DNA of 64,000 bases from Sedimentibacter saalensis (GTDB lineage Bacteria > Bacillota > Clostridia > Tissierellales > Sedimentibacteraceae), in assembly GCF_007830175.1 (NCBI RefSeq), contig NZ_VLKH01000005.1, positions 62,001 to 126,000 on the forward strand. Direction: 5' to 3'. This document shows positions 34,597 through 42,776 of this stretch, one piece after another (within the stretch, counting starts at the first letter, position 1; each line of letters begins with the position of its first letter). The notes under the pieces are model-generated. The model saw only the letters and a list, made by a program, of their open reading frames with translations, was not told where the DNA came from and ran no database searches. A program made the position numbers and the translations under genes.

Positions 34597-35616
34597 ATGA
34601 AAAAAATAATTGCTGTCCTTCTTGTTATAATAATAGCATCAGGAGCTTACATGTTTATTAACAATTTTGTGCAGGAAAATTTAAAAGCAGTAGACATTTA
34701 CGATGAAAGTAAATTATCTGTGGAAATTCCTTCTGGAAGCACAACAGTTGACATAGCAGAAATACTGCTTGAGAATAATCTCATAAGAAATACAAAAGTT
34801 TTCAAATATCATGCTGAAAAAATCGGAGCAGACAGTAAGCTTAAGGCAGGTACATTTGTGTTTTCAAAAAGCATGGATGCTGATGATATACTTGAAACTT
34901 TAATAAACGGAGGATCTTCAGGAAACACTTTAAACATAACAATAATTGAAGGACTCACCCTGGAAGAAGCGGCCTCTTCAATTGCAGAGCAGACAGGTCT
35001 TGACTACGACAAAATCGTTGCTTTAATGACGGACGGGCAATATTTCAAAGAAGATTTTGATTTTTTAAAAGAAAACCCGGATATAACAAATCTGCAGGGA
35101 TTTCTTATGCCTGACACATACAACATTTACAAAAATGCAAGTGAAGAGGATGTTGTAAGAACTCTTCTTGATCAGTTTGACGGATTTTACATGGATGAAA
35201 TAAAACCAAGAATGGAAAATGCAAAGTTAGACTTTGAAAAAACCATTATTCTTGCAAGCATTGTTGAAAAGGAAGCATTGCTTGATGAAGAAAGGGACGA
35301 AGTTGCTGCAGTATTTTTAAACAGGCTTGATATTAACATGAAACTTCAGTCCTGTGCAACTGTAAACTATGCCCATGATGAGTGGAAGGAACGACTTACT
35401 TATGATGACATTGCAATTGACTCACCGTACAACACATATGTTGTAGAAGGACTTCCGCCTACAGCAATAAACTCCCCCGGAAAAGCTTCTATAAAGGCGG
35501 TGCTTGAACCGGCAGATGTTGATTATTTGTTTTTCGTTGCAAAGGGAGACGGTTCACATTACTTTTCAAAAAGTTATGACCAGCACATTAAAGCTGCAGA
35601 CGAGTATTTAGATTAA
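34597..35616 (+). CDS. mltG: Endolytic murein transglycosylase MltG
   Basis: MltG cuts nascent peptidoglycan strands at the membrane. The 339-residue protein has an N-terminal anchor (MKKIIAVLLVIIIASGAYMF), a LysM-like domain, and the YceG catalytic region with LASIVEKEA (catalytic Glu), QSCATVNYA and SPYNTYVVEGLPP. ACGGAGG 5 bases upstream fixes ATG 34597. Genes trmR and trhP follow, as yrrL-yrrM-yrrN/O in B. subtilis. Confidence 0.94.
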   Translation: MKKIIAVLLVIIIASGAYMFINNFVQENLKAVDIYDESKLSVEIPSGSTTVDIAEILLENNLIRNTKVFKYHAEKIGADSKLKAGTFVFSKSMDADDILETLINGGSSGNTLNITIIEGLTLEEAASSIAEQTGLDYDKIVALMTDGQYFKEDFDFLKENPDITNLQGFLMPDTYNIYKNASEEDVVRTLLDQFDGFYMDEIKPRMENAKLDFEKTIILASIVEKEALLDEERDEVAAVFLNRLDINMKLQSCATVNYAHDEWKERLTYDDIAIDSPYNTYVVEGLPPTAINSPGKASIKAVLEPADVDYLFFVAKGDGSHYFSKSYDQHIKAADEYLD

Positions 35617-35625
35617 GGATGAAAA

Positions 35626-36270
35626 ATGGACAATATAAACAGAGATTATATAGACGCATATATACAAAATCTCATTAAAAATGAGGATGAAAAATTAGAA
35701 AATTTCAGACAGCAATGTGTTGAAAGAGGCCTTCCAATAATTCACAAGGAAGTAGGGCAGTACTTAAGGCTTGTGATAAATCAGCTCCATGCCAGAAGTA
35801 TCATTGAAGTTGGAACAAATGTAGGTTATTCTTCAATATTCATGAGTATGGTCATGAAAAATGAAGGAAAAGTTGTTACTCTGGAAAGAAGCGAAAAATT
35901 TTACGAAGAAGCTTTGAAAAACATACAAAGCTTTAATCTTGAAAAAAACATAGACGTTCATTTTGGAGATGCTGTTGAAAATCTGGATAAAATTGAAGGA
36001 ACATTCGACATTGCATTCATAGATGCTGCAAAAAGCTATTACAGGACTTTCTTTGACAAATGCAGCATGAAGATGAAGTCAGGAGGAATAATAATTTCCG
36101 ACAACGTTCTTTATCAGGGAATGATAGCAACAGATGAACTTGTAGTAAGAAGAAAGAAAACACTGGTCAGAAACATGAGAAATTATTTAGAATATATTTC
36201 AAATGATGAAAGATACATTACAACGGTCCTTCCCCTAGGAGACGGGCTGGCAGTCACATTAATCAAATAA
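35626..36270 (+). CDS. trmR: SAM-dependent O-methyltransferase, TrmR (tRNA wobble uridine)
   Basis: A 214-residue COMT-like methyltransferase. SAM-binding EVGTNVGYSSIFM, metal-binding IAFIDAAKSYY and ISDNVLYQG are visible. By order (mltG-trmR-U32 protease-like) and family it matches B. subtilis YrrM/TrmR, which methylates ho5U34 to mo5U34; the next gene supplies the hydroxyl group. The identity relies partly on context. Confidence 0.87.
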   Translation: MDNINRDYIDAYIQNLIKNEDEKLENFRQQCVERGLPIIHKEVGQYLRLVINQLHARSIIEVGTNVGYSSIFMSMVMKNEGKVVTLERSEKFYEEALKNIQSFNLEKNIDVHFGDAVENLDKIEGTFDIAFIDAAKSYYRTFFDKCSMKMKSGGIIISDNVLYQGMIATDELVVRRKKTLVRNMRNYLEYISNDERYITTVLPLGDGLAVTLIK

Positions 36271-36280
36271 AGGAGAAAAT

Positions 36281-37504
36281 ATGTTACCAAAGTTATTAGC
36301 ACCTGCAGGAAATTTAGATAAGCTCATAATGGCAGTGGAATACGGAGCAGACGAAGTATACTTTGCCGGAAAGACAATGGGAATGAGAGCAGGGGGCAAG
36401 AATTTCACAAGCAAGGATTTAGAATTCGGAATCGACTACTGCCACAAGCACGGCAGAAAATCAAATATAACAGTAAATATAGCACCACACAACGATGATT
36501 TACAGGGACTTGAGGAATATCTCAAATATCTTCAAACAATAGGAGCAGATGCGCTTATAGTTGCAGACCCTGGTGTAATAGAAGTTGTTAAACAAACAAT
36601 ACCTGACATGAGAATTCACCTTAGCACTCAGGCAAACACAACTAATTTTCATTCAGCAAATTTCTGGTACAAACAAGGTGTGAGCCGAATTGTGCTTGCT
36701 CGTGAGCTTTCATTTCCTGAAATTGAAGCTATAGTTAAAAATTCCCCTAAGGAACTTGAGTTTGAAACATTTGTACATGGAGCAATGTGCATATCATATT
36801 CAGGAAGATGTTTGTTGTCAAGCTTCATGACTGGTCGTTATTCAAACAAGGGAGACTGTGCGCAGGCCTGCAGATGGAAGTACAATCTTGTTGAAGAAAA
36901 GCGTCCGGGAGAATACTACCCAATTGATGAAGATGAAGAAGGCACATTCATCATGAACTCCAAGGATATGTGTATGGTTGAACACCTGCAGAAGTTCAAG
37001 GATCTTGGAATAACAGCACTTAAAATCGAAGGAAGAAACAAAAGCGAATACTACACAGCAATTGCTGTTCGTTCATACAGAAATGCACTTGATGAACTGG
37101 AAAAACCGGAAAGTGAAAGGAACACAAAGTACTGGAAGGAAGAAGTTGAAAAATCATCACACAGAGATTTCTCATACGGATTTTTCTTCGGTAACCCATA
37201 CAAGGACGGTCAGCTTTACACTTCAAGCAGCTACATCAGGACATACGACGTTGTTGGAATTATTAGATCCTACGACAAACTAACAGGAACCTGTGTAATT
37301 GAACAAAGAAACAAGTTCTCAGAAGGCGACACTCTTGAATGCTTCGGGCCAAAGGGAACACATTTTGAAGTTATTGCCAAAAACATGCAGGATAAAGACG
37401 GGAATAAAATCGAATCAGCACCTCACGCTCAGATGACAGTAAAAATGGACATGGACCATGAGGTTGAACCATACTTCATTTTAAGAAAAAAGGTTGAAGA
37501 ATAA
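36281..37504 (+). CDS. trhP: U32 family tRNA hydroxylation protein TrhP
   Basis: A 407-residue peptidase-U32-fold protein. Members of this group (YegQ/TrhP, YrrN/YrrO) use prephenate to form 5-hydroxyuridine at tRNA position 34, working before TrmR. The cysteine set seen in MCISYSGRCLLSS and GDCAQACRWKY is the probable iron-sulfur site. A second beta-barrel domain follows (YDVVGIIRSYDK). AAGGAG lies just before the ATG. Confidence 0.9.
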   Translation: MLPKLLAPAGNLDKLIMAVEYGADEVYFAGKTMGMRAGGKNFTSKDLEFGIDYCHKHGRKSNITVNIAPHNDDLQGLEEYLKYLQTIGADALIVADPGVIEVVKQTIPDMRIHLSTQANTTNFHSANFWYKQGVSRIVLARELSFPEIEAIVKNSPKELEFETFVHGAMCISYSGRCLLSSFMTGRYSNKGDCAQACRWKYNLVEEKRPGEYYPIDEDEEGTFIMNSKDMCMVEHLQKFKDLGITALKIEGRNKSEYYTAIAVRSYRNALDELEKPESERNTKYWKEEVEKSSHRDFSYGFFFGNPYKDGQLYTSSSYIRTYDVVGIIRSYDKLTGTCVIEQRNKFSEGDTLECFGPKGTHFEVIAKNMQDKDGNKIESAPHAQMTVKMDMDHEVEPYFILRKKVEE

Positions 37505-37517
37505 AACTGAATAAAAA

Positions 37518-37557
37518 CAACAAAACAGGCAAATTACTTAATTTGCCTGTTTTGTTG
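37518..37557. terminator. Terminator after trhP, bidirectional
   Basis: An 18-bp perfect stem (CAACAAAACAGGCAAATT and its complement) with an ACTT loop, between trhP and the leftward small gene. Confidence 0.85.
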
Positions 37558-37577
37558 TTTGGCTTAAATGTTTTTAA

Positions 37578-37991
37578 TTATTCCTGAATATAATCTTCAG
37601 GATTTATCAAAGGAATTATTCGTTCTAATTCCGCTGTATGAATATTTAACAGTTCATTCAGTAATTCTTCTGTTTTTTTATGATCTTCTGAATATTCAAT
37701 TTTTATAATCCATTTAGGATTGTAGTCTTCAGATAATTCTTCAAAACCAACTGCTTTACCTGAAAAAATTTCTTCATTGTACAAATCAAAGATTCCTGAA
37801 AATTTCCAGTCTTCTTCAATATCAAGAGTTGTAAGGGTTAAGAAGATATATAATTTACTACCTTCCTCCATTGCATATATTTTATCTATGTATTCCATGT
37901 TTTTATGAATTTCATATGAACCCATTGTTTTGTCGAAAAAACCGGTTTTTGAATCCTTAAGCATTAATACCAGATTGTTGTAATTTTCCAT
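37578..37991 (-). CDS. Uncharacterised DUF6762-like protein
   Basis: A 137-residue soluble protein opening NNLVLMLKDSKTGFFDKTMGSYEI, a pattern I associate loosely with DUF6762 of Clostridia. Function unknown. It has acidic patches and no cysteines of note. GGAGGC precedes the ATG on the minus strand. It is a single gene transcribed away from the ferritin-like gene. Confidence 0.7.
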   Translation of the reverse strand: MENYNNLVLMLKDSKTGFFDKTMGSYEIHKNMEYIDKIYAMEEGSKLYIFLTLTTLDIEEDWKFSGIFDLYNEEIFSGKAVGFEELSEDYNPKWIIKIEYSEDHKKTEELLNELLNIHTAELERIIPLINPEDYIQE

Positions 37992-38294
37992 TTTGCCTCC
38001 AAATATAATTTACGTTTCAAATTATTATATTATATAATTCAACATTAGTATATAAAATTGTTTTAGAATTTTATTTAATGGGCATTTATTTACATATGAT
38101 AAAATAAATGAGTTAATTCATGAATGATAAAATTTATTCTGCTGGGAATCTTAATATTTTTGTAGCAGGAAAATTATAAAATTAATATGTCAGAGAATAC
38201 AGAGAAATTGTAAGAATAAAATGTTTTACATATATTGCCAAATAACTAAAATAGTAGTATGCTTAATATACATTAAAGGGAAAGGGGTAACATC
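37992..38294. other. Intergenic region with divergent promoters, no gene seen
   Basis: About 300 AT-rich bases between two divergent genes. I find only very short frames without ribosome sites (such as 19 codons at 38121) and no strong hairpin. It presumably holds both promoters; none stands out. Confidence 0.5.
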
Positions 38295-38771
38295 ATGTCA
38301 AACAACTCATTCAGCGGACTTGAAATGCTTAAAGTTGCAATATTAATGGAAGAAGAGGGCTACAATTTTTACAGGAATGGAGCAAACAACACTTCAGGAA
38401 AAACCAAAGAATTTCTAATAGCAGCTGCCAGTCAGGAATTTTTCCACAAAGAAAAGTTTTTACAGCTTTATGATGAATTAAAAAAAGGCGATGAAGCCGG
38501 TTCGGAATATCTTTATGATGAAGAAGTAACAAATTATTTAAGATCATTAATAGAAAATCAGGTTTTTAATAAAAAGGATGAACCAAAAGAGGCGTTCAAA
38601 GATTTTGAATCAGCTGTTTTAAGCTCATTAAAAACAGAAGAGCTGACTGTAACAGTATATAATGAGATGTATAAGGGAATATCAAACCATACTGCCAAAG
38701 AAGTAATGCAAAAAATTATTGAAGAGGAAAAGCAGCACGTAGAATATTTTAAGAATTTACTTAAGGCATAA
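38295..38771 (+). CDS. Ferritin-like (rubrerythrin-type) di-iron protein
   Basis: A 158-residue four-helix ferritin-like protein. Di-iron ligand patterns are seen in MEEEGYNFY, ASQEFFHKEK, LKTEELTV and EEEKQHVEYF (the repeated E-x2-H). It lacks a rubredoxin domain. It probably acts in oxidative-stress or iron handling in an anaerobe. GGGGTAA lies before the ATG. Confidence 0.82.
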   Translation: MSNNSFSGLEMLKVAILMEEEGYNFYRNGANNTSGKTKEFLIAAASQEFFHKEKFLQLYDELKKGDEAGSEYLYDEEVTNYLRSLIENQVFNKKDEPKEAFKDFESAVLSSLKTEELTVTVYNEMYKGISNHTAKEVMQKIIEEEKQHVEYFKNLLKA

Positions 38772-38776
38772 AAATA

Positions 38777-38805
38777 AAAGCAAATCCAAAAGGTTTGCTT
38801 TTTTT
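38777..38805 (+). terminator. Terminator after the ferritin-like gene
   Basis: AAAGCAAA-CC, AAAA loop, GG-TTTGCTTT with one bulged T, then a T run. Confidence 0.65.
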
Positions 38806-38844
38806 GTGTGTGTAATTTTGGTTAAAATTTACAAATGTTTATTG

Positions 38845-38873
38845 TTGACAACAGCAAAAGTTTAATATATTAT
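38845..38873 (+). promoter_or_regulatory. Promoter of the leader peptide-symporter transcript
   Basis: TTGACA (38845-38850), 17-base spacer, TATTAT (38868-38873); a TATAAT overlaps it at 38871-38876. Confidence 0.6.
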
Positions 38874-38920
38874 AATACATACAAAACATATAAGAATAGT
38901 CAGAAAACCATGGAGGAAAA

Positions 38921-38995
38921 ATGAAAAGATTTGACAAAATGATGAGGAACTCAGGAGCCGGCGGAAAAATATGTTGCTGTTGCAGATATAATTAA
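38921..38995 (+). CDS. Poly-cysteine leader peptide upstream of a cystine-type symporter
   Basis: A 24-codon frame with a strong GGAGG 4 bases upstream. It reads MKRFDKMMRNSGAGGK, then ICCCCRYN: four consecutive cysteine codons (TGT TGC TGT TGC, 38972-38983) near the end. It sits 54 bases before a TcyP-like gene and behind its promoter. Ribosomes would stall or slow there when Cys-tRNA is scarce, giving cysteine-responsive control. I see no clear terminator between, so the output (translation, RNA stability or Rho) is open. A free small peptide is the alternative. Confidence 0.75.
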   Translation: MKRFDKMMRNSGAGGKICCCCRYN

Positions 38996-39049
38996 AAATT
39001 ATTTAATGTATTTATTTATCACAACATCATAAATCTAAAGGAGAAAATC

Positions 39050-40366
39050 ATGAATTTAAATATTGACGTAACATCATATCTGGCGCTTCTTGCTGCCTTG
39101 GTATTAATAGGAATACTTGCATTAATGGCAAAGAAGGAAATTTATTTTGGAATTAGAACAATTACTGCCCTTGGACTTGGGATAGGGCTTGGAATTTTGT
39201 TTAGAGGAAAACTGGATCTTGTACAGCCCATAGGAAAAATATATGTGAGCTTAATATCCGCTTTTGTGCTGCCATTGTTGTTCTTCGGAGTAGTATCAAG
39301 CATATCAGCTCTTGATAACATTCAAAGACTTAAGACAATCGGAATGAAAAGCGTTGCATGGCTCACAGCAAACACTGCAATAGCATCAGGACTTACAGTT
39401 GTGACAGCACTTATGTTGTTTGTAGGAAAGGGAGCAGAGGTTAGTCTTCCAACAGATTATGTTCCAAAGGAAGTTCCGGCATTCACTCAAGTAATAATTG
39501 ATCTTTTCCCGAAAAATATAATTGCTCAGGCATCAAATAACGCAATCGTTCCAGTAATATTATTTTCAGTAATCATAGGAATAGCTTTCGTTTCACTTTC
39601 TTCTGAAAATGAAAAGGATGCAAAACCCTTTAAAGATTTTATAGATTCTGGTTCAAAAATAATATATAAAGTAATATCATATATAATAGAACTGACACCA
39701 TATGCAGTGCTTGCTCTTGTTGCCAGTGCAGTTTCAAACAACGGACCGGACAAACTTCTTCCGTTGTTGTCAGTGCTGTTAATAGCTTACGCTCTTTGCT
39801 TTGTTCAAACATTTATTGTAAGCGGTGCTATGATAGCTTTTGTGGCAAAATTAAATCCTTTTAAATTTTTCAAACACATATGGCCTGCTCAGGTTGTTGC
39901 TTTTACATCTCAAAGCAGCATAGGAACAATTCCTGTTACAGTCAAATCTTTAAAAAATTCAGGAGTGTCCGAAAGCATTGCATCATTTGTTGCACCTCTT
40001 GGAGCAAACATGGGAATGCCTGGATGCGCAGGAATATGGCCTACACTTCTCGCTGTATTTGCAATAAATGCTCTTGGAATTGAATATTCAGTATCACAGT
40101 ATGTTATTCTCATAGCACTTACTACAGTTGTAAGCATAGGAACTGTTGGAGTTCCAGGAACATCAACCATTACAACAACAGCTGTGTTTGCTGCGGCAGG
40201 TCTTCCTATTGAAATAATAGTTCTTATGACGCCAATAAGCTCAATAGTTGACATGGCTCGTACAGCAACTAATGTTACAGCAGCTGCAACAAGTTCACTT
40301 CTTGTTGCCAAAAGCGAAAATGAACTTGACATAGACATGTACAACGGAAAAGTTTTGCAGTCATAA
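39050..40366 (+). CDS. Dicarboxylate/amino acid:cation symporter, TcyP-like (cystine)
   Basis: A 438-residue SLC1-fold (SDF family) transporter with about eight membrane spans and two re-entrant loops. TSQSSIGTIP forms hairpin 1. The second binding segment reads GANMGMPGCAGIWP instead of the NMDGT of glutamate/aspartate carriers, which resembles TcyP, the sodium-linked cystine carrier. The poly-Cys leader peptide upstream independently suggests a sulfur amino acid substrate. Substrate is inference; glutamate/aspartate or serine cannot be excluded. Confidence 0.85.
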   Translation: MNLNIDVTSYLALLAALVLIGILALMAKKEIYFGIRTITALGLGIGLGILFRGKLDLVQPIGKIYVSLISAFVLPLLFFGVVSSISALDNIQRLKTIGMKSVAWLTANTAIASGLTVVTALMLFVGKGAEVSLPTDYVPKEVPAFTQVIIDLFPKNIIAQASNNAIVPVILFSVIIGIAFVSLSSENEKDAKPFKDFIDSGSKIIYKVISYIIELTPYAVLALVASAVSNNGPDKLLPLLSVLLIAYALCFVQTFIVSGAMIAFVAKLNPFKFFKHIWPAQVVAFTSQSSIGTIPVTVKSLKNSGVSESIASFVAPLGANMGMPGCAGIWPTLLAVFAINALGIEYSVSQYVILIALTTVVSIGTVGVPGTSTITTTAVFAAAGLPIEIIVLMTPISSIVDMARTATNVTAAATSSLLVAKSENELDIDMYNGKVLQS

Positions 40367-40420
40367 ATATAAACTCTGACTTATATTGCGTCACATGTGA
40401 TAGAAAGTTTAAAAGTTTGC

Positions 40421-40448
40421 AAAAATAAGCACCCAGGTGCTTATTTTT
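40421..40448 (+). terminator. Terminator after the symporter
   Basis: AAAAATAAGCACC, loop CA, GGTGCTTATTTTT. Confidence 0.85.
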
Positions 40449-40546
40449 ATTTCTATTCATTCTAATATTTCTTACATTAATTGACTTTTGAAAAAAACTG
40501 AAGTACAATGAAATTGAAAACGATATCAATTGTATTGGGAGGTATT

Positions 40547-41359
40547 ATGAATAGTGAATTTTTTGTTCCATCCTTTGATAACACAAAACTTTTTGCAAAA
40601 AAGGATATCCCGTCAGAGCCTAAAGGTATTGTGCTCATAGTGCACGGCCTTTGTGAACATCAGGGAAGATATGACTATCTAACAAAAAAACTTAATGAAA
40701 GCGGCTATGGAGTTTTCCGCTTTGACCACAGGGGGCATGGAAGGTCAGAAGGAAAGAAAGTTTTCTACAGTAATTTTAACGAACTTATTGATGATGTTAA
40801 TTTTTTTGCAGACATGGCAAAGAATGAATATCCATCTATTCCTTTATTTGTGCTGGGACACAGCATGGGAGGATTTGCAGTTTCGATGTTCGGCATCAAA
40901 TATCCAGGCAAAGCAAACGGATTTGTAATGTCCGGAGCACTGACAAGAAACAACATTGGACTTGCTTCTGATTTGCCCAGAGATTTGCCCGTTGATACAT
41001 ATTTTCCAAATGAACTGGGCGGAGGAGTTTGCTCTGACCCTAATGTGGTTGAAGCTTACGCCAATGACCCTTATGTAGAAAAACAAATATCTGCAGGACT
41101 ATTCTACGAAGTTTTCAAGGGAGTGGAATGGGTTAAGGAAAATTCAGAAAAATTTGCTGACCCCGTGCTTCTCCTTCATGGCTGCAACGATGGTCTTGTA
41201 AGCGAAAAGGATTCAAGGGATTTCTTCGGAGACATTTCTTCCAAGGACAAAAGTCTTAAAATATATCCGTTATTGTTCCATGAAATCTACAATGAACCTG
41301 TAAGAGATGAAGTGATACTTGATACAACAAACTGGCTTGACAAAAGAATAAATCAATAA
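40547..41359 (+). CDS. Alpha/beta hydrolase, monoacylglycerol-lipase type
   Basis: A 270-residue serine hydrolase. HGLCEHQGRYDYL and FRFDHRGHGRSEG are the oxyanion/HGHGRS signatures, and the nucleophile elbow is GHSMGG. The acid and His lie near LLLHGCNDGLVS and LLFHEIYNEP. Family members cleave monoacylglycerols or lysophospholipids. GGGAGG before ATG 40547 rules out the earlier in-frame ATG at 40508. Confidence 0.88.
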   Translation: MNSEFFVPSFDNTKLFAKKDIPSEPKGIVLIVHGLCEHQGRYDYLTKKLNESGYGVFRFDHRGHGRSEGKKVFYSNFNELIDDVNFFADMAKNEYPSIPLFVLGHSMGGFAVSMFGIKYPGKANGFVMSGALTRNNIGLASDLPRDLPVDTYFPNELGGGVCSDPNVVEAYANDPYVEKQISAGLFYEVFKGVEWVKENSEKFADPVLLLHGCNDGLVSEKDSRDFFGDISSKDKSLKIYPLLFHEIYNEPVRDEVILDTTNWLDKRINQ

Positions 41360-41375
41360 CTACAAATGGAGAAAA

Positions 41376-41405
41376 AGCTGATGCAAAGTGCATCAGCTAT
41401 TTTTA
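41376..41405 (+). terminator. Terminator after the lipase gene
   Basis: AGCTGATGCA, loop AAG, TGCATCAGCT, then ATTTTTA. Confidence 0.8.
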
Positions 41406-41566
41406 TAAACGAGGAAAGTTCTCTTTCCTAGTTTATAAAAAACGGGGATTGCAAAGGGCGGGACGCCCTTGCCGTCAAGGGGGGTACTCAGCAAAAAATA
41501 CGTTAGTATTTTTTGCGCCGAAGGGGGACATAGGTCCCCCTAGCGGAGTTGCGGAGCAACTTTTTT
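41402..41566 (+). repeat. Intergenic multi-hairpin repeat, longest copy
   Basis: Five hairpins in a row without any ORF: (1) TTTATAAAC.AGGAAA/TTTCCT.GTTTATAAA, loop GTTCTC (41402-41439); (2) ACGG...GGGCG GGA CGCCC...CCGT (41442-41475), in the 38 bases identical to the 29.2 kb copy; (3) GCAAAAAATAC GTTA GTATTTTTTGC (41491-41516); (4) GGGGGAC ATAG GTCCCCC (41523-41540); (5) GTTGC GGA GCAAC plus T6 (41548-41566). The last looks like a terminator. Confidence 0.75.
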
Positions 41567-41648
41567 ATATATTTTAATTTTCAAGCATCTATTTTAAAAA
41601 TCATTCTTTTGTAGTACAATAAATATCATACTATGAAAGCTGGAGATT

Positions 41649-42200
41649 ATGAACTGGATAGAAGCTATAAAAAACTATGAACCCTGCTGTTATCAGGAAG
41701 TAAGCGATAAGGAAATAATGATTAAATTTGCAGATGAGTTTGATGATGTGCTTACAAGAAACAATAAAGTAGCACACATGACCAGCTCTGCTTTTGTTGT
41801 AAACAAAAAAAGAGACAAGGTGCTCATGGTGCATCACAACATTTACAATGCGTGGTCATGGACAGGCGGGCATGCTGACGGCGATGAGGATTTACTTTGT
41901 GTGGCAATGAAGGAATTAAATGAAGAAACAGGTATTAGAAATTTTTCATCTTTAAGCGACAGTATTGTATCGCTTGACATCATACCTGTATACGGTCACA
42001 TTAAAAACGGAAAATACGTATCTCCTCATCTTCATTTTAATGCTGCATTTCTCTTTGAAGCTGACGAACATGAAGAACTCATTGTCAAGGCTGATGAAAA
42101 CAGCGGTGTAACATGGATACCATATTTTGAAATAGATTCTTATTCCAATGAAAAACATATGATAAATATATATTTTAAAATATTATCAAAGTTGAAATAA
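41649..42200 (+). CDS. Nudix hydrolase
   Basis: A 183-residue Nudix protein. The Nudix box reads GGHADGDEDLLCVAMKELNEETGI, the canonical pattern with Lys in place of the first Arg. It hydrolyses a nucleoside diphosphate linked to another group; the substrate is unknown. Distinct N-terminal ~45 residues may form a recognition extension. It follows the multi-hairpin repeat. GCTGGAG precedes the ATG. Confidence 0.88.
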   Translation: MNWIEAIKNYEPCCYQEVSDKEIMIKFADEFDDVLTRNNKVAHMTSSAFVVNKKRDKVLMVHHNIYNAWSWTGGHADGDEDLLCVAMKELNEETGIRNFSSLSDSIVSLDIIPVYGHIKNGKYVSPHLHFNAAFLFEADEHEELIVKADENSGVTWIPYFEIDSYSNEKHMINIYFKILSKLK

Positions 42201-42264
42201 TTCTGTGAGAATAAAATGCTTCTTGCTGTGAATAATAATATTAAAATTCTGAAGGAGCAATGTT

Positions 42265-42522
42265 ATGGAAAAACCTGAAATGTCAGAAGAACCGGAAGTA
42301 CCATTGAAACAACCTGTTGCTGTGCAGCTTAAGCAAGGGGAAGACTACTACTACTGCACATGCGGAAAAAGCGGTACTCAGCCGTTTTGCGACGGTTCTC
42401 ATGAAGGAACTTCGTTCACTCCACTAAAATTTACAGCTACACTTGACGGAACATCTTATTTGTGCGGTTGTAAGCACACAAAAAATCCTCCATACTGTGA
42501 CGGAACACATGAAGAACTATGA
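42265..42522 (+). CDS. Dual CDGSH iron-sulfur domain protein
   Basis: An 85-residue protein with two CDGSH [2Fe-2S] modules: CTCGKSGTQPFCDGSHEG and CGCKHTKNPPYCDGTHEE, each with the 3Cys-1His ligand set. Function is likely electron or cluster transfer; bacterial roles are not well known. GAAGGAG precedes the ATG. Confidence 0.92.
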   Translation: MEKPEMSEEPEVPLKQPVAVQLKQGEDYYYCTCGKSGTQPFCDGSHEGTSFTPLKFTATLDGTSYLCGCKHTKNPPYCDGTHEEL

Positions 42523-42528
42523 TTTTAT

Positions 42529-42565
42529 AACTTCGTTTCGCTAATTAGAAACGAAGTTTTTTTAT
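42529..42565 (+). terminator. Terminator after the CDGSH gene
   Basis: AACTTCGTTTC, 8-base loop, GAAACGAAGTT, then a T run. Confidence 0.85.
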
Positions 42566-42692
42566 GCCCTAACCCAGGTTTTTCGACCGTAGAGAGGAAA
42601 AACCTGCGGTAGGTCAAACGCAACGAAATCCAAATTTATGCGACCAAAGGGAGCTGATAAATTTGTGATTGAGACTGTGATATGCCCTAACC
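42563..42692. repeat. Twin-hairpin element between 12-bp direct repeats
   Basis: TATGCCCTAACC occurs at 42563-42574 and again at 42681-42692. Between them lie hairpin 1 (CAGGTTTTTC / GAAAAACCTG, 42575-42606) and hairpin 2 (CAAATTTAT / ATAAATTTG, 42631-42665). Both loops share a CGACC-NN-AG-N-GAG core (CGACCGTAGAGAG and CGACCAAAGGGAG) though their stems are unrelated. No ORF. It could be a small mobile or structured RNA element. Confidence 0.6.
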
Positions 42693-42719
42693 TTGTATTT
42701 TAATCACTTTCAATATGTG

Positions 42720-42748
42720 TTGGATAAATGAGTTTAATATGTTATAAT
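42720..42748 (+). promoter_or_regulatory. Promoter of fbp
   Basis: TTGGAT (42720-42725), 17-base spacer, TATAAT (42743-42748). Confidence 0.6.
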
Positions 42749-42776
42749 TATATATATTATAAAAGGAGCTGAGAAA

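Noticed and set aside
38121..38180. 19-codon frame in the 37992-38294 gap
   Set aside because: No ribosome site and no family pattern; likely chance in AT-rich DNA.
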